This document shows, piece after piece, positions 47,562-56,838 of a stretch of DNA of 64,000 bases. The position numbers and the translations under genes are program-made. The notes beneath the pieces are model-generated. The model did no database searches, had not been told where the DNA came from, and saw only the letters and a list, made by a program, of their open reading frames with translations. This stretch comes from Porphyridium purpureum. Lineage: Eukaryota > Rhodophyta > Bangiophyceae > Porphyridiales > Porphyridiaceae. Location: assembly GCA_008690995.1 (NCBI GenBank), contig VRMN01000003.1, positions 1,178,001-1,242,000 on the forward strand, written 5' to 3'. Every line of letters begins with the position of its first letter. Position 1 is the stretch's first letter.

Positions 47562-48938
47562 ATGCGCGTATTTCTTCTATACGGGAGTGGTGGGGGTGGA
47601 CATCGGAGCAGCGCGATTGCGCTGAAAGACTGCCTGCTTCATGTGCAACCCGGCTGGTCGGTGGACATGCACGATGCGTCGGCGATTGTTGATGCGGCGT
47701 TTGGAGACAAAATATACAACTTCTTGATGGAGGCGAATTTGCTTGGGTTAATGCCGGTGGTATATGGCGTCGTTCGCCTTACTCAGCCGCTGCTCTCAGG
47801 CGCACACCGGGCTTGCTTTGATTCGTTTTTCCGGAAGCATGGTGTTCCTGATATAGTGGTCTCGTTCGTGCCATTTCTCAACTATGCATTGTGCGAATCG
47901 ATACCGAAGCGGAACTACAACACGCACGTGATTACTGTCGTCACGGATTTCAGCAGCTCGCGTGCGCACCCGTGGATCCAGCATCCGAGACAAATTCTGT
48001 GCTGCGGGACGCAGCAACTGTATGAACAGGCTCTGTCGCTGGGCTTTCGCGAAGATCGCGTTGTAAGGCTCAGTGGGATGGTCGTCCATCCTCGCTTCTA
48101 CATGGAGGAACCGGATGTACACTCGCACGACTTTATGAGCTCCATGTTCGTAAACGGCTGGACAACCAAGGGGCGGACATGGCTTGTGACGTTTGGCGGA
48201 ACGTCACCCACAGCGCTGACGAAAAGTATCGTACGAGCGTTGGTAACTACCACAGAAGAGAAATTGAATGTGATCGTTGTATGCGGGCAGAATCTATTTC
48301 TAGAGATGCAATTGCAGCACTTGAACTTACCACGCGTGGCCGTGCTCGGCTTCCGCAAGGACATGCCCAAGCTCATGCAGTGTGCCGATGTTGTGCTCGG
48401 CAAGCCCGGACCAGGCATTGTTTCTGAAGCCATGGTCACTCGGAAACCGGTCGTTCTTTTTTGCCCAGACTCTTCCGTGATGCCCCAGGAACGCGAAGTC
48501 ATGCGCTGGGTGGTTCAGAACAGGGTCGGCGTGGTCGTACACAACCTGCTGGAGCTCGAAGCACTTAGCAACAATCTGTCGCGCATCTCGGAGCTGCAAA
48601 CGAACGTAAACGCGCTTCCAGCGAACCGCGCGGTCTTTGAAGTTTCGAATCTCGTCATGGATTTGGATTTCCTAAACGCCATGGCGCACAAGTACATGAC
48701 GATTTCGACATCGGTCAGCGTACAGGATGAAATCGGCATTTGCGAAGAGTACAAGTCTCCTCCCACGCCTACTGACGCACAGTCGTCAAATGCTTCAAAG
48801 CATGCACCTTCATCTGTGTGTACCGATACCGAGCAAGGTCTGGTCTCTGCTGACCACGCTCGGCTTCTAAGACGTTTGTTGTCACGAGATCGTCACGCCC
48901 TACTCCGCTCGCGGCATACAGCGCTGTGTCTGCTGTGA
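47562..48938 (+). CDS. MGDG-synthase-like glycosyltransferase, GT28 family
   Basis: A 458-residue GT-B glycosyltransferase. Residues 1-15 (MRVFLLYGSGGGGHRSS) give the GGGH loop that opens MGDG_synth domains; PDIVVSFVPFLNYAL, HVITVVTDFSSSRAHPWI, and CCGTQQLYEQALSLGF follow. The donor half has TFGGTSPTAL, VLGFRKDMPKLMQCADVVLGKPGPG and VSEAMVTRKPVVLF, the UDP-sugar site pattern. Relatives make monogalactosyldiacylglycerol in plastids, but no transit peptide precedes the domain from the first ATG. Either the product works outside the plastid or an upstream exon is missed, so the lipid product is undecided. A possible AATAAA lies at 48962-48967. Confidence 0.8.
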   Translation: MRVFLLYGSGGGGHRSSAIALKDCLLHVQPGWSVDMHDASAIVDAAFGDKIYNFLMEANLLGLMPVVYGVVRLTQPLLSGAHRACFDSFFRKHGVPDIVVSFVPFLNYALCESIPKRNYNTHVITVVTDFSSSRAHPWIQHPRQILCCGTQQLYEQALSLGFREDRVVRLSGMVVHPRFYMEEPDVHSHDFMSSMFVNGWTTKGRTWLVTFGGTSPTALTKSIVRALVTTTEEKLNVIVVCGQNLFLEMQLQHLNLPRVAVLGFRKDMPKLMQCADVVLGKPGPGIVSEAMVTRKPVVLFCPDSSVMPQEREVMRWVVQNRVGVVVHNLLELEALSNNLSRISELQTNVNALPANRAVFEVSNLVMDLDFLNAMAHKYMTISTSVSVQDEIGICEEYKSPPTPTDAQSSNASKHAPSSVCTDTEQGLVSADHARLLRRLLSRDRHALLRSRHTALCLL

Positions 48939-49066
48939 TTGCTCACGCCTGCGAGGCATTCAATAAAGTAGTCGTGTGATGGTGTCGATCTTGTTTGAGT
49001 CCGGGTTTGTGAGCGGAAACCGGAGAGCAACTGCGTCAGCATTGCAGCACCTTGCGTAACCCAGCT

Positions 49067-49783
49067 ATGGCCGCGCAATCTAGCTCGCGAGCGAGACTGG
49101 CTGTAGCCAAGTTCCTCGGTGCATCGTCTGCGGCCGGTGCGGATACTGAAACGCTTGCGCTGCGCTCAGCAGGATCAACGACGACAGCAAACGCACATCC
49201 CGCGCCTCTTGTTCGAGGAACGCAGAGGCCAAACGCGAGGGGAGGGGTTGGACTGACAGAAGAGCAGCAAGCACTTCGCGCGCGAACGAGGGAGCTGTCC
49301 AAGTTGGAGAAGCTTGCGGCATCGAATGGACGAGGAGGCGGTGGGAAGGTGTCTCGTGGGGTGCGAAATGATGGAGACGGTTCCAGTGAACAGGAGTCCG
49401 ACAGCGACGATGCAGCAGAAAGTCGCACGCAGAGCGCAAAGCGAAGGAAACTCTCTGGTGAGAAGGGTTCTCGTGCCGACGTGGCATCTCGTGGGGCTGG
49501 GCACATTGAGGCCGGTTATCCAAAGCACGACCACACATTGCGCGCAGAGAGTCCTGCAGATCCAGATTTGACCAAGACAGGGGAGGAGGGGGTGTCCAAA
49601 AGACCAGACAAAAGCGACGAATATGATCGGGCACCCCGAAAGAAGAAGAAAACACGCTCGCGACAGAAGAACTTGCGCCGAGATACGCGCACTGCGGAAG
49701 AAAAGCCTGCGCACTTGACCGAGACCACGCTCAAGCTGCCTCGTCTTGCTCGCAGAGATCAGGACGTCAGGGAAATGATATGA
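49067..49783 (+). CDS. Basic, low-complexity, probably nuclear protein
   Basis: A 238-residue protein, disordered and rich in Ala, Arg, Ser and Lys. A helical stretch TEEQQALRARTRELSKLEKL (about residues 67-86) is followed by acidic (EQESDSDD) and basic tracts. Near the C-terminus is RKKKKTRSRQKNLRRDTR with EEKPAHL, which resembles short conserved motifs of small nucleolar or ribosome-biogenesis proteins that I cannot name. It has a likely nuclear/nucleolar localisation signal. It starts 128 bp beyond the GT28 stop on the same strand. Confidence 0.55.
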   Translation: MAAQSSSRARLAVAKFLGASSAAGADTETLALRSAGSTTTANAHPAPLVRGTQRPNARGGVGLTEEQQALRARTRELSKLEKLAASNGRGGGGKVSRGVRNDGDGSSEQESDSDDAAESRTQSAKRRKLSGEKGSRADVASRGAGHIEAGYPKHDHTLRAESPADPDLTKTGEEGVSKRPDKSDEYDRAPRKKKKTRSRQKNLRRDTRTAEEKPAHLTETTLKLPRLARRDQDVREMI

Positions 49784-49922
49784 AGATATCTCCCTTCGTT
49801 TGACAATACCTGTGGACACTAGCATGCGAATCAGAGTATTGAAGCACCCTCTCATTGTCCATGGCACAAACGAGTCAGAGCAGCCATAAAACGCCCTCTT
49901 TCGAGCGGGGTCTCGCCAGTCT

Positions 49923-50573
49923 TTAACTTAATGCCTGATCAGATTGCTGCAACTGTAACGCAAGCTCGAATTGCACCAACTGTCTTTGAAAGCTTCCATT
50001 TGATAGGATGCGGCTACCACGCTTAGACCAGAGGTCCTCAATAGCGTCGATGAGATTCGAGCGCTCGATCTGCATGAGGTATGCCACGATGACGGCAACG
50101 CTACGATTGACGCCCGCATAGCAATGCACAAAGACGCGACCTTGCGGATACTGGTTGATGGCCTCGTCTATAAACGAGACGCAGCTTGGAATTACCTCAC
50201 TGAGCAAGTCGAACGACTCTGTATCGTAAGCCGGCACGCGAAGAAACGAGACCACGCTTGTTTCAGGGGCGGAATAAAAATGAAGGTCAGTGTCTGTGCG
50301 CTCGGTGGCCATGTTGAGCACGTGGGTGACGCCCAGCCGCCGCAGCACACGGGTGTCCTTTGCGTGGAAGATATTCCCCAGAATCAGGTTCTCGCGGACT
50401 TTCCACGGGCCCGACCGCGGCTCGCGTTCGGCATCCAGCAACGCACTCACCGCCTGCGCACGCGCCTCGTACCAAGCACGCCACTGCGGGTGGACGTCGC
50501 GCGCGGTACTGTGCATGGCGACGGGAGCCGAGCGGCGGTCGGGCGCGCACAACGTGACGGGCGACGCACGCAT
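49923..50573 (-). CDS. Dual-specificity protein phosphatase
   Basis: A 216-residue DUSP of the atypical type. The active-site loop is VHCYAGVNRSVAVIVAYLM (Cys-x5-Arg within HCYAGVNR, about residue 152), the general acid is probably the Asp in PAYDTES, and ENLILGNIFHAKDTRVLRRLGVTHVLNM starts the domain (start ENLILGNIFHAKD). No MAP-kinase-binding rhodanese domain or other module is present, and residues 1-45 are a short leader. It should remove phosphate from Ser/Thr and Tyr of a protein; the substrate is unknown. Confidence 0.9.
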   Translation of the reverse strand: MRASPVTLCAPDRRSAPVAMHSTARDVHPQWRAWYEARAQAVSALLDAEREPRSGPWKVRENLILGNIFHAKDTRVLRRLGVTHVLNMATERTDTDLHFYSAPETSVVSFLRVPAYDTESFDLLSEVIPSCVSFIDEAINQYPQGRVFVHCYAGVNRSVAVIVAYLMQIERSNLIDAIEDLWSKRGSRILSNGSFQRQLVQFELALQLQQSDQALS

Positions 50574-50863
50574 GACCAGTAATGCGCCACGGCGCGCGGG
50601 TCTCACGGCCCGCGGCACGAGGCGCTCCGCGCGGCGTCCGTGCCTCTCGCTCCTATCCCGCCCGCGCCACCTAGCCGTGCGCTCTCAACACTGCTCGGCC
50701 GGCCCCACAGCGCCTCCGCATCTCTGTGAGCACGATGTGGATGCGAAACGGTCGCGCGTATCTGGCGCAATCTGCAATGCTGCATTCGTATGTCATCAGC
50801 TGCACTATCGACTCAACCGAATGAACCGAAACACGCGACGTTTAATCTTCTGTGTCACTCTAA

Positions 50864-52711
50864 TCATGGATTCACATCGTCCTCGCCCAGGCTGTTGAGA
50901 ATGTCGTGCACGTCCTCCACGCCCGAGCTGTTGCCAAACGAGTTGCCAATCTGAGTCGACTGGATGCCCAGTGCCTGCTCAAAGTTGATGTTTGCGTACA
51001 TGTCGGCACTGTGGTTCATCGCGTGGCCGCCAGCTCGACTCGGTTGCAAAGAGCCGACAAGCGGCGTACTCTCCAGGCCAAGACCAAGGCCTTGAAGCGC
51101 TCCATTCGCCGGTGGTACACCACTCTTAGAGCCCCCAACGCCATAGCTCCGTTTCTCGGAGAAGATCTCGAGAAGCTGCTGTTCCTGCAACCACGCCGCA
51201 TTTTGCCGCGGGTCCTGCTGCGCAGTGTGTTTCTGCGGCTGCTGCTTGTTCGTCACTTTGCCGAAATCATCATGTCTTTCTTTCATGAAAGACGCAAAAG
51301 CTTCCTTCCGGTCAACATCCTGTGACGCCCGGTCCCCAGTACCGGCGGCGGTACCTCGACCACGAGCACTCTCAGAGGTTCTTCCCTGAGAGCCGGTCCT
51401 CGAGGAACCGCGTGCGCGACCGCCTCGGCTCCCACGCCCTCCATTGCCGCGAGATCCGCTCGCAATAGAGCTTGCGTCATGGCCTGGCACAGCGTCTGGA
51501 GTGCCGGCAGCAAATGCTTCAGCACTCGAGGCGTGGAAGCCATTGGACGTGCCAGACAAGCCATACGGATGTTGAGACACATTTCCACTGTTTCCGGGTC
51601 CAGCATTTCCAAAGCCGCCATGGTGCAGCTGCTGAGGCTGCTGCTGCTGCTGCGGACGATACGGATTACTTGCCGGCGCCGTCAGTTGTCCAGTGGCAAG
51701 GCTCTGGAATATGTCGTTCGTGTCATCCTCGGGAAGAAACTTACGCGATTCATCCACAGGAAATCCACCACGCGTCCCTGTACCGCCCACCAGATGCGGC
51801 GAAAACGCGTTACCGGGCCCACGGCCTGACATGGCCGGCGGGCGCTGCACCGTGTTGTTTAAGGTACGGCTGCCTTGCCCCACATCCATTATTGACTCCA
51901 TTCCGCCGCTCGCATGAATATGTGCTGCGTTCTGGCGAGAGCTTGGAGCCGGTTGTCCCCGCTGCTGTGTTACAGAAGCTTTCCGCTTCTGACCAGCCGA
52001 CATGGCTGAGGAAATGCTGACGTCCTCTGCGGGTGACTGCGCTTTGTCGTGACCCACGTAAAGCATGGCCGCATGTCCCTGCTCGAAGCGATCATTCGAT
52101 GGCGTCCGCGAATGCGTTGGTGAAACCTGTTTCCGCTGGTGACCAGGTGTCCCTGCCTGACCCGGATGCCCCGCGTGTTGTTGCTGCTGCTGCCAACCTT
52201 GTTGTGGCTTGTGCGGCGCCACTACCTGCTGGTGTTGTTGTGGACCCTGCTGCTGCAGCACACGCAACGGATCTGAATGTCCTTGGCCAGGCCCCTTCCC
52301 GACCGGTGCGCTTCCTTGGTCACTGAACGCGCGGGGAAGGCCGTGCGTTGCGAGATGAGCCTGCTTTGCTCCAACACCCTGGGCGCCCTTCTCGTTCAGA
52401 CTCATGACCGCGTTTGCCGGCGCCAGCTCGCGTAAGAAGCTGGCGCCGCCGGCATTGTTTGTCTCCACGCCCTCCGCGTTGAACTTGTCTGGATTTAGAC
52501 GCGCCGCGACGGTCGAATACGTTTCCCAAAACAACGCAAACCAGTCTAGTAAGAATCCGTCGCGCGTTCCTTGGATATCGCTCAGGTCCGTGTCGTCGCC
52601 ATGCTTGTGCATCTCTTCTTGCAACGCGCGCACCACGCCTTGCATGTCACTTCTCCGAAAGTAATCCAGCATGAGCTTGCGCAGCACTTTCTCCGCGTCC
52701 TGCCCCGCCAT
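50864..52711 (-). CDS. LisH-domain protein with long Gln-rich tail (LEUNIG/Flo8/SSDP-like N-terminus)
   Basis: A 615-residue protein. Residues 7-35 form a LisH motif (VLRKLMLDYFRRSDMQGVV), followed by QGTRDGFLLDWFALFWETY, the LUFS/Flo8-type extension that mediates dimerisation and Ldb/SEUSS binding. The rest is disordered, with Gln/His/Gly runs (QQQQQ, HQQQ), an RGG-like stretch (GGRGSRGGRARGSSR), and a C-terminal acidic DILNSLGEDD. No WD40 propeller is present, so it is not LEUNIG itself; fungal Flo8 and animal SSBP have the same layout. A transcriptional co-regulator role is inference. Confidence 0.8.
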   Translation of the reverse strand: MAGQDAEKVLRKLMLDYFRRSDMQGVVRALQEEMHKHGDDTDLSDIQGTRDGFLLDWFALFWETYSTVAARLNPDKFNAEGVETNNAGGASFLRELAPANAVMSLNEKGAQGVGAKQAHLATHGLPRAFSDQGSAPVGKGPGQGHSDPLRVLQQQGPQQHQQVVAPHKPQQGWQQQQQHAGHPGQAGTPGHQRKQVSPTHSRTPSNDRFEQGHAAMLYVGHDKAQSPAEDVSISSAMSAGQKRKASVTQQRGQPAPSSRQNAAHIHASGGMESIMDVGQGSRTLNNTVQRPPAMSGRGPGNAFSPHLVGGTGTRGGFPVDESRKFLPEDDTNDIFQSLATGQLTAPASNPYRPQQQQQPQQLHHGGFGNAGPGNSGNVSQHPYGLSGTSNGFHASSAEAFAAGTPDAVPGHDASSIASGSRGNGGRGSRGGRARGSSRTGSQGRTSESARGRGTAAGTGDRASQDVDRKEAFASFMKERHDDFGKVTNKQQPQKHTAQQDPRQNAAWLQEQQLLEIFSEKRSYGVGGSKSGVPPANGALQGLGLGLESTPLVGSLQPSRAGGHAMNHSADMYANINFEQALGIQSTQIGNSFGNSSGVEDVHDILNSLGEDDVNP

Positions 52712-54753
52712 CGTACAGCCCTTCGAGGCGCTCGGCCTTCCCGACACGCGCGCCCCCTTCCTCTGGCTATGCGTCCTATCCCTGTATGCCTACTTTTCTC
52801 CCGACGTCTCGCCCGCTACTTCTGTTTGTTTCTGTTTATGCCTGTGTCGCGCGACTCGGTTGCTACGCACACATGATGTGTCCTCTCGGGCTCTTGCTCA
52901 TGTAGCCCACGACCACCGGGCGCATGCGGTATTTGCGCCCTCGGCAACGAATCTCCTCCCACGCCACCGCAATCGTCGCTCGCCTCCCCAACCCCCATAC
53001 CTTCCTCTACACCACCCCAGCTCCCAAACAATAAACCAGAAGAACCAAAGAGGAAACGCCACAACGCACAACCCCTACAGCAAACGCACGCCAAAATCCA
53101 GCCAAACCGTGTAAAACCGCGCCAACGCGTCCCGCCGCCTACGTACACGCACAATGAGCTGACAAACATGTAAACAAACACAGCCAAACACGCACGCGTG
53201 ACGCACGCCCGCTCTGACACTTGTGCAGCGACCAACACGGAAGAGGGCTGTACGTTGTTCGCAACGGGGACCAGTAAACGGATCCGTTTGGCGACGAGAA
53301 AGAAGTGGGGTCAGCGGAGAAGCGGACGTGGCACGACGGCAGAACGGGTAGTGATGAGGACGCGGCACATGTCTGGCCATGATGCAGCCACACAGACTCG
53401 GAATCGGTCCCGGCTTTCCGTGAACGAATGTGCCGCGAAGAAGCCCACGATCGAATCTATCTTTCGGCAGACACGCGCTCGAATTGGTCAGCACAGGCTG
53501 GTCCAAAGTCTCACACGCGAGTGCGATAGCATTTTTGAGCTCCAGTCCCGTCTTCTACGGTCTTGTACCCTCGTGAAACCTGCGTGCGACTCCCATTCAC
53601 ATGTTCCTAACGATGATAAAGTCTGGTGAGTCCGCTGGCGTGTGTAGAAGCTCGACGATCCCATCATTCATGATTTTCTTCAGCAGGCACCTGGTGTGCA
53701 TTAGTGTGTTGTCCTGCTAAAACGCAATGTTCGCGCCCAGCATTTGACGACAGCGGTCTAGTGCACGGACATCTTGAAGCATGGAACATGTTTTGCAGCC
53801 GTAAAGGTCCCCCCTCAATTAACTGAACCAGAAACGTCTCTCCCGCAGAAGTTGCATCCCCCACAGTGCATCCACCGCCGCAGAAATGTCGCGACCAGGC
53901 ATCTGAGATATACAGTGCACAAGCAGGTCAAACCGTGTGGATACCATTTATCCCATCTAAGCTAACCTTCACTTCGTCACTGAGCATTATTGAGGGCGAA
54001 TTCGCGTTTTTCAGCTGATGGCGTTTGGCCGAGGCGAACTGCTTTTCCTTGAGGTTTTTGGTTCAGTGGCGAAAGACCTGATATTTCGCCTTTGGCATGC
54101 GGCGTACTCGCTGTTATCCTGATTGCCATCAATCTATGGACTGGCTTTTCTCCTTCAACACAGAGAGCATATTGAATATGGCAAATCGTGCAAGCACGCG
54201 GAATTTAAGCAAAGTAACAAATCTTCGATTTTGACTGTCTCCGTCAGCTGCAAAATATTCCCAGTGGCTCCAGAGCCAGTTCTTACACGATTGGAGCAGA
54301 CAAACAGCGCAAAACCACTTTCATAGAGCGCTCAATTCAGGTCGCAATGGCTCTCGCGCTTTGACCGCCTTCCGATTGATCTGGACGCGTCTTTCCTCCT
54401 CATCTGAAGGGTCAGCACTGAAGCGCATGGTGTCTACATGGAATCCGGCACGAGCTGCGCTGGGTATGCTTCTCTTCGCTTTTTTTGAATCGTCACCGTT
54501 GGGAGAAGGCCGGTTACCCGCACTGACCTCCACCCGGTCTGTGACGCAAATCGATTGCAGGCCGGCGCGTACGAACCATGTCGCACCGTTTTCGTTAGTC
54601 CCAAGCCAAAATGTGGTATGAGCTATCCATCTTCTGAGAACCACAGACGGTCCCCTATCCGTTTTGGTCGCTCCGTGTGTTCAGTCTTTACAGTACAGTG
54701 CGCGGAGTCTGGTCCTTGACATCGGCTTTCAACACACGGAGGCGGCTGCACGG
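52712..54753. other. 2.0-kb spacer holding a decayed Tc1/mariner transposon
   Basis: The left 700 bp carries the LisH-gene promoter and leader, C/A-rich with no gene. The centre holds the transposon fossil (about 53440-54300, minus). The right end has an open minus frame (54321-54644) without an early ATG, and a leader for the GT14 gene. Confidence 0.6.
53440..54300 (-). mobile_element. Decayed Tc1/mariner-type DNA transposon (transposase remnant)
   Basis: Read on the minus strand, short frames in the right order match the DDE transposase core: LSDEVKVSLDGINGIHT (first catalytic Asp region, about 53920-53975), GETFLVQLIEGG, the block QDNTLMHTRCLLKKIMNDGI (second Asp, about 53680-53740), LLHTPADSPDF, then RRFHEGTRP and ELKNAIALACETLDQ. 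Tc1/mariner proteins have FSDEKxFxLDG, QDNAxxH, WPxxSPDLNPIENxW and ARRVYEG-like segments in this order. At least three stops and two frame changes break it, and the third catalytic residue (usually E before N) reads V-R-N. It cannot make transposase. The N-terminal helix-turn-helix is barely visible; I did not find terminal inverted repeats by eye. Confidence 0.8.
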
Positions 54754-56400
54754 ATGTTATCTCGTGCGGGCAGGCAGCACGGAGCAGACGTGGAAGCCAT
54801 GACTGAGCCCGTGTTTCGTGGCATATTGCCGGTTTCCAAGAGAGAGCTGCCTGGGTTGCGCGCCCTGAATCATGCGCGGTCGCGCGTGCCGCCGCAGCTG
54901 CTGAATCCTGTGAGGCTTTGCTACTTGGTGGTGGGTATCTGTTTGGGCATAGCAGTCGGGAGGTGGACGAGTAAGCGCGTGTCGACCTCGCAGACGTCTG
55001 CGACAAATCCTTTTGCTGCGCTTCACACAGACGCATCCACCTCGCTGTACTATGATCTGCTGGAGCCAGGAGATGGCAGTCTGCTGGTCGAGAAGATCAA
55101 AGGACGGTTACGGCGACCCTCAGACGACCACGACTATGCAGAAGACTCGCGAAAAGGAAAGAACGTCTTGCAGGTGCACGAGCAGTCGTTTGTTGATGTT
55201 TCGGACGTGATCGACTATGAAAATTTCGATCCAGGGTTTGCGTCGACAGAGGAAAGGAGCGTTCCATCTCCGCCACAGGAAATTGTGGATGGTATCGCGT
55301 TTTTCATCCAACTTTCGGCAAAGAACATGGAGCAGCTTCCGCGACTACTGAGCGCACTATACCACGAGCACAACGCATTCGTAATCCATTTCGATCGGCG
55401 AGTCCCGCAAGCTGCGTATGAATTGGTGATCTTTGCGTCGTGTAAGATGCTTGAATCCAAGCTCAAGCCTGGGGAGAAGACAAGGAGAGAGTCCAAATGC
55501 GCTCTACCAAGTAATGTGTTATATTTGTCTCGAGACTACGTTACATGGGGCGGCGTAAGCATTGTTCTAAACGTGATCAGGGGCATGGAGTGGCTATTGA
55601 ATCATCGGGCGTTTATTGATGGCCCGAAAAAGATCATGTGGTCACATTTGATTTACCTGTCGGCGTCGGCGTATCCCCTGGTGTCGCCCACAGATATGCA
55701 CGCGCTTCTCCATCGGCCGGAAATGAAAACGACTTCGTTTGTTCACATGGAATCGCTTGAGTCCTACACTCGGAAAGGTGATACGAATGTGAGAGGACGG
55801 TTAGGCATGTTTCGGATGGACCCTGGGGTGTTTGGTATGCCCGTACCTCGAACGAAGGACTTGTGCGGGTCCAAGAGCGCAGGCGGATTTTCGGACGTGA
55901 CGCGGCTACCCACGGATCAATTCTACAAGGGTGAATTTTGGAGTGTTTTGTCAAGGAGCGCCGTAAGTACCATTGTGCATTCAACGGAAGCAAAAACCTG
56001 GCTCATCAGGCTGTCCACGTTTTTTGTGCCTGACGAGCTGTTCGTGCAGACTGTTATTTCGCAGCACCAGCACTTACTGGACAAAGCACGCGGCGATCCC
56101 TTGCTCTACCTGTGTTGGACCAGAGAAATGAAGGAGGATGGGAGTGTTCGTGTGAACGCGCATCCGAATGTGCTCACGAGAGACCATTCATTTGCCAAAC
56201 TGCGGGAATCTGGCGCGCTTCTGGCGAGAAAATTTGATGCACGTAGCGAGCATCTGATGGATCGCATTGAGAAGGAGCTCCACAACAATGAAGAATATCT
56301 TAAGCGGGTCGCGATGCGGATGAGCAGCGCCTGCCGACTCAAAGAGCAAGCGTGTCGTGAAACTCCGATAAATGGTTCCGACTGCGGTGTGGTAAAGTAG
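54754..56400 (+). CDS. GT14 family glycosyltransferase (core-2/I-branching or xylosyltransferase type)
   Basis: A 548-residue type II membrane protein: short cytosolic part, signal anchor at about 53-69 (CYLVVGICLGIAVG), stem, and a GT14 catalytic domain. Motifs: IAFFIQLSAKNMEQLPRLL, NAFVIHFDRRVP, YLSRDYVTWGGVSIVLNVI, HLIYLSASAYPLVSPTDMH, FYKGEFWSVLSRSAV and FFVPDELFVQTVI. The pattern (F-x-x-S-x-x-Y-P-L and P-D-E-x-x-x-x-T) is shared by beta-1,6-GlcNAc transferases and peptide/arabinogalactan xylosyl- or glucuronosyltransferases. It should act in the Golgi on glycoproteins or cell-surface polysaccharide; donor and acceptor are unknown. First in-frame ATG used; a second Met lies 15 residues on. 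Confidence 0.88.
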   Translation: MLSRAGRQHGADVEAMTEPVFRGILPVSKRELPGLRALNHARSRVPPQLLNPVRLCYLVVGICLGIAVGRWTSKRVSTSQTSATNPFAALHTDASTSLYYDLLEPGDGSLLVEKIKGRLRRPSDDHDYAEDSRKGKNVLQVHEQSFVDVSDVIDYENFDPGFASTEERSVPSPPQEIVDGIAFFIQLSAKNMEQLPRLLSALYHEHNAFVIHFDRRVPQAAYELVIFASCKMLESKLKPGEKTRRESKCALPSNVLYLSRDYVTWGGVSIVLNVIRGMEWLLNHRAFIDGPKKIMWSHLIYLSASAYPLVSPTDMHALLHRPEMKTTSFVHMESLESYTRKGDTNVRGRLGMFRMDPGVFGMPVPRTKDLCGSKSAGGFSDVTRLPTDQFYKGEFWSVLSRSAVSTIVHSTEAKTWLIRLSTFFVPDELFVQTVISQHQHLLDKARGDPLLYLCWTREMKEDGSVRVNAHPNVLTRDHSFAKLRESGALLARKFDARSEHLMDRIEKELHNNEEYLKRVAMRMSSACRLKEQACRETPINGSDCGVVK

Positions 56401-56838
56401 ACGATCGAGCGCTTTCATCTTACCCGGTAGGGCCGAAATTAAGTTTAATCGCTGTCCGAGCCCAATGTGATGGGCGCATCTCTGAGATTGTGCTAGGAAA
56501 TGCAAGATGTGCATGGTCTTTTGCGAATAGCTGTGCCAAGGCAAGAGTCTTGGAAGTGTGAGTCTCGAATGCGAGAAGAGCCCTCGCGAGTGATACGAAG
56601 CGGGTTTATTGGAACACCCAGCAAGATATTTTGCACGAATCCCTCGGCGGTTGTATCGAGAATATGCATTCGTTTTGCGTGACTGCGCTTCCCCAGTCTT
56701 GTCGTTCACGACGAAAGGAAGGCACCTCATGCTGTCGAATCCTACAAAAAATGAATTTTTCCCCAATGGGCGCGGGTACCCGGATCCTTGCCGCAGTTTA
56801 ATCAAAAATGGCGTTCCCAGTCCCCCGCTTTAAAGTAC
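56401..56838. other. 438-bp convergent spacer between GT14 and calnexin
   Basis: Open frames on both strands (for example minus 56188-56805) show no domain and run into the GT14 gene antisense. I see nothing else. Confidence 0.5.

Noticed and set aside
56188-56805. 205-codon minus-strand frame
   Set aside because: Overlaps the 3' end of GT14 antisense and shows no recognisable domain or ATG-started core.
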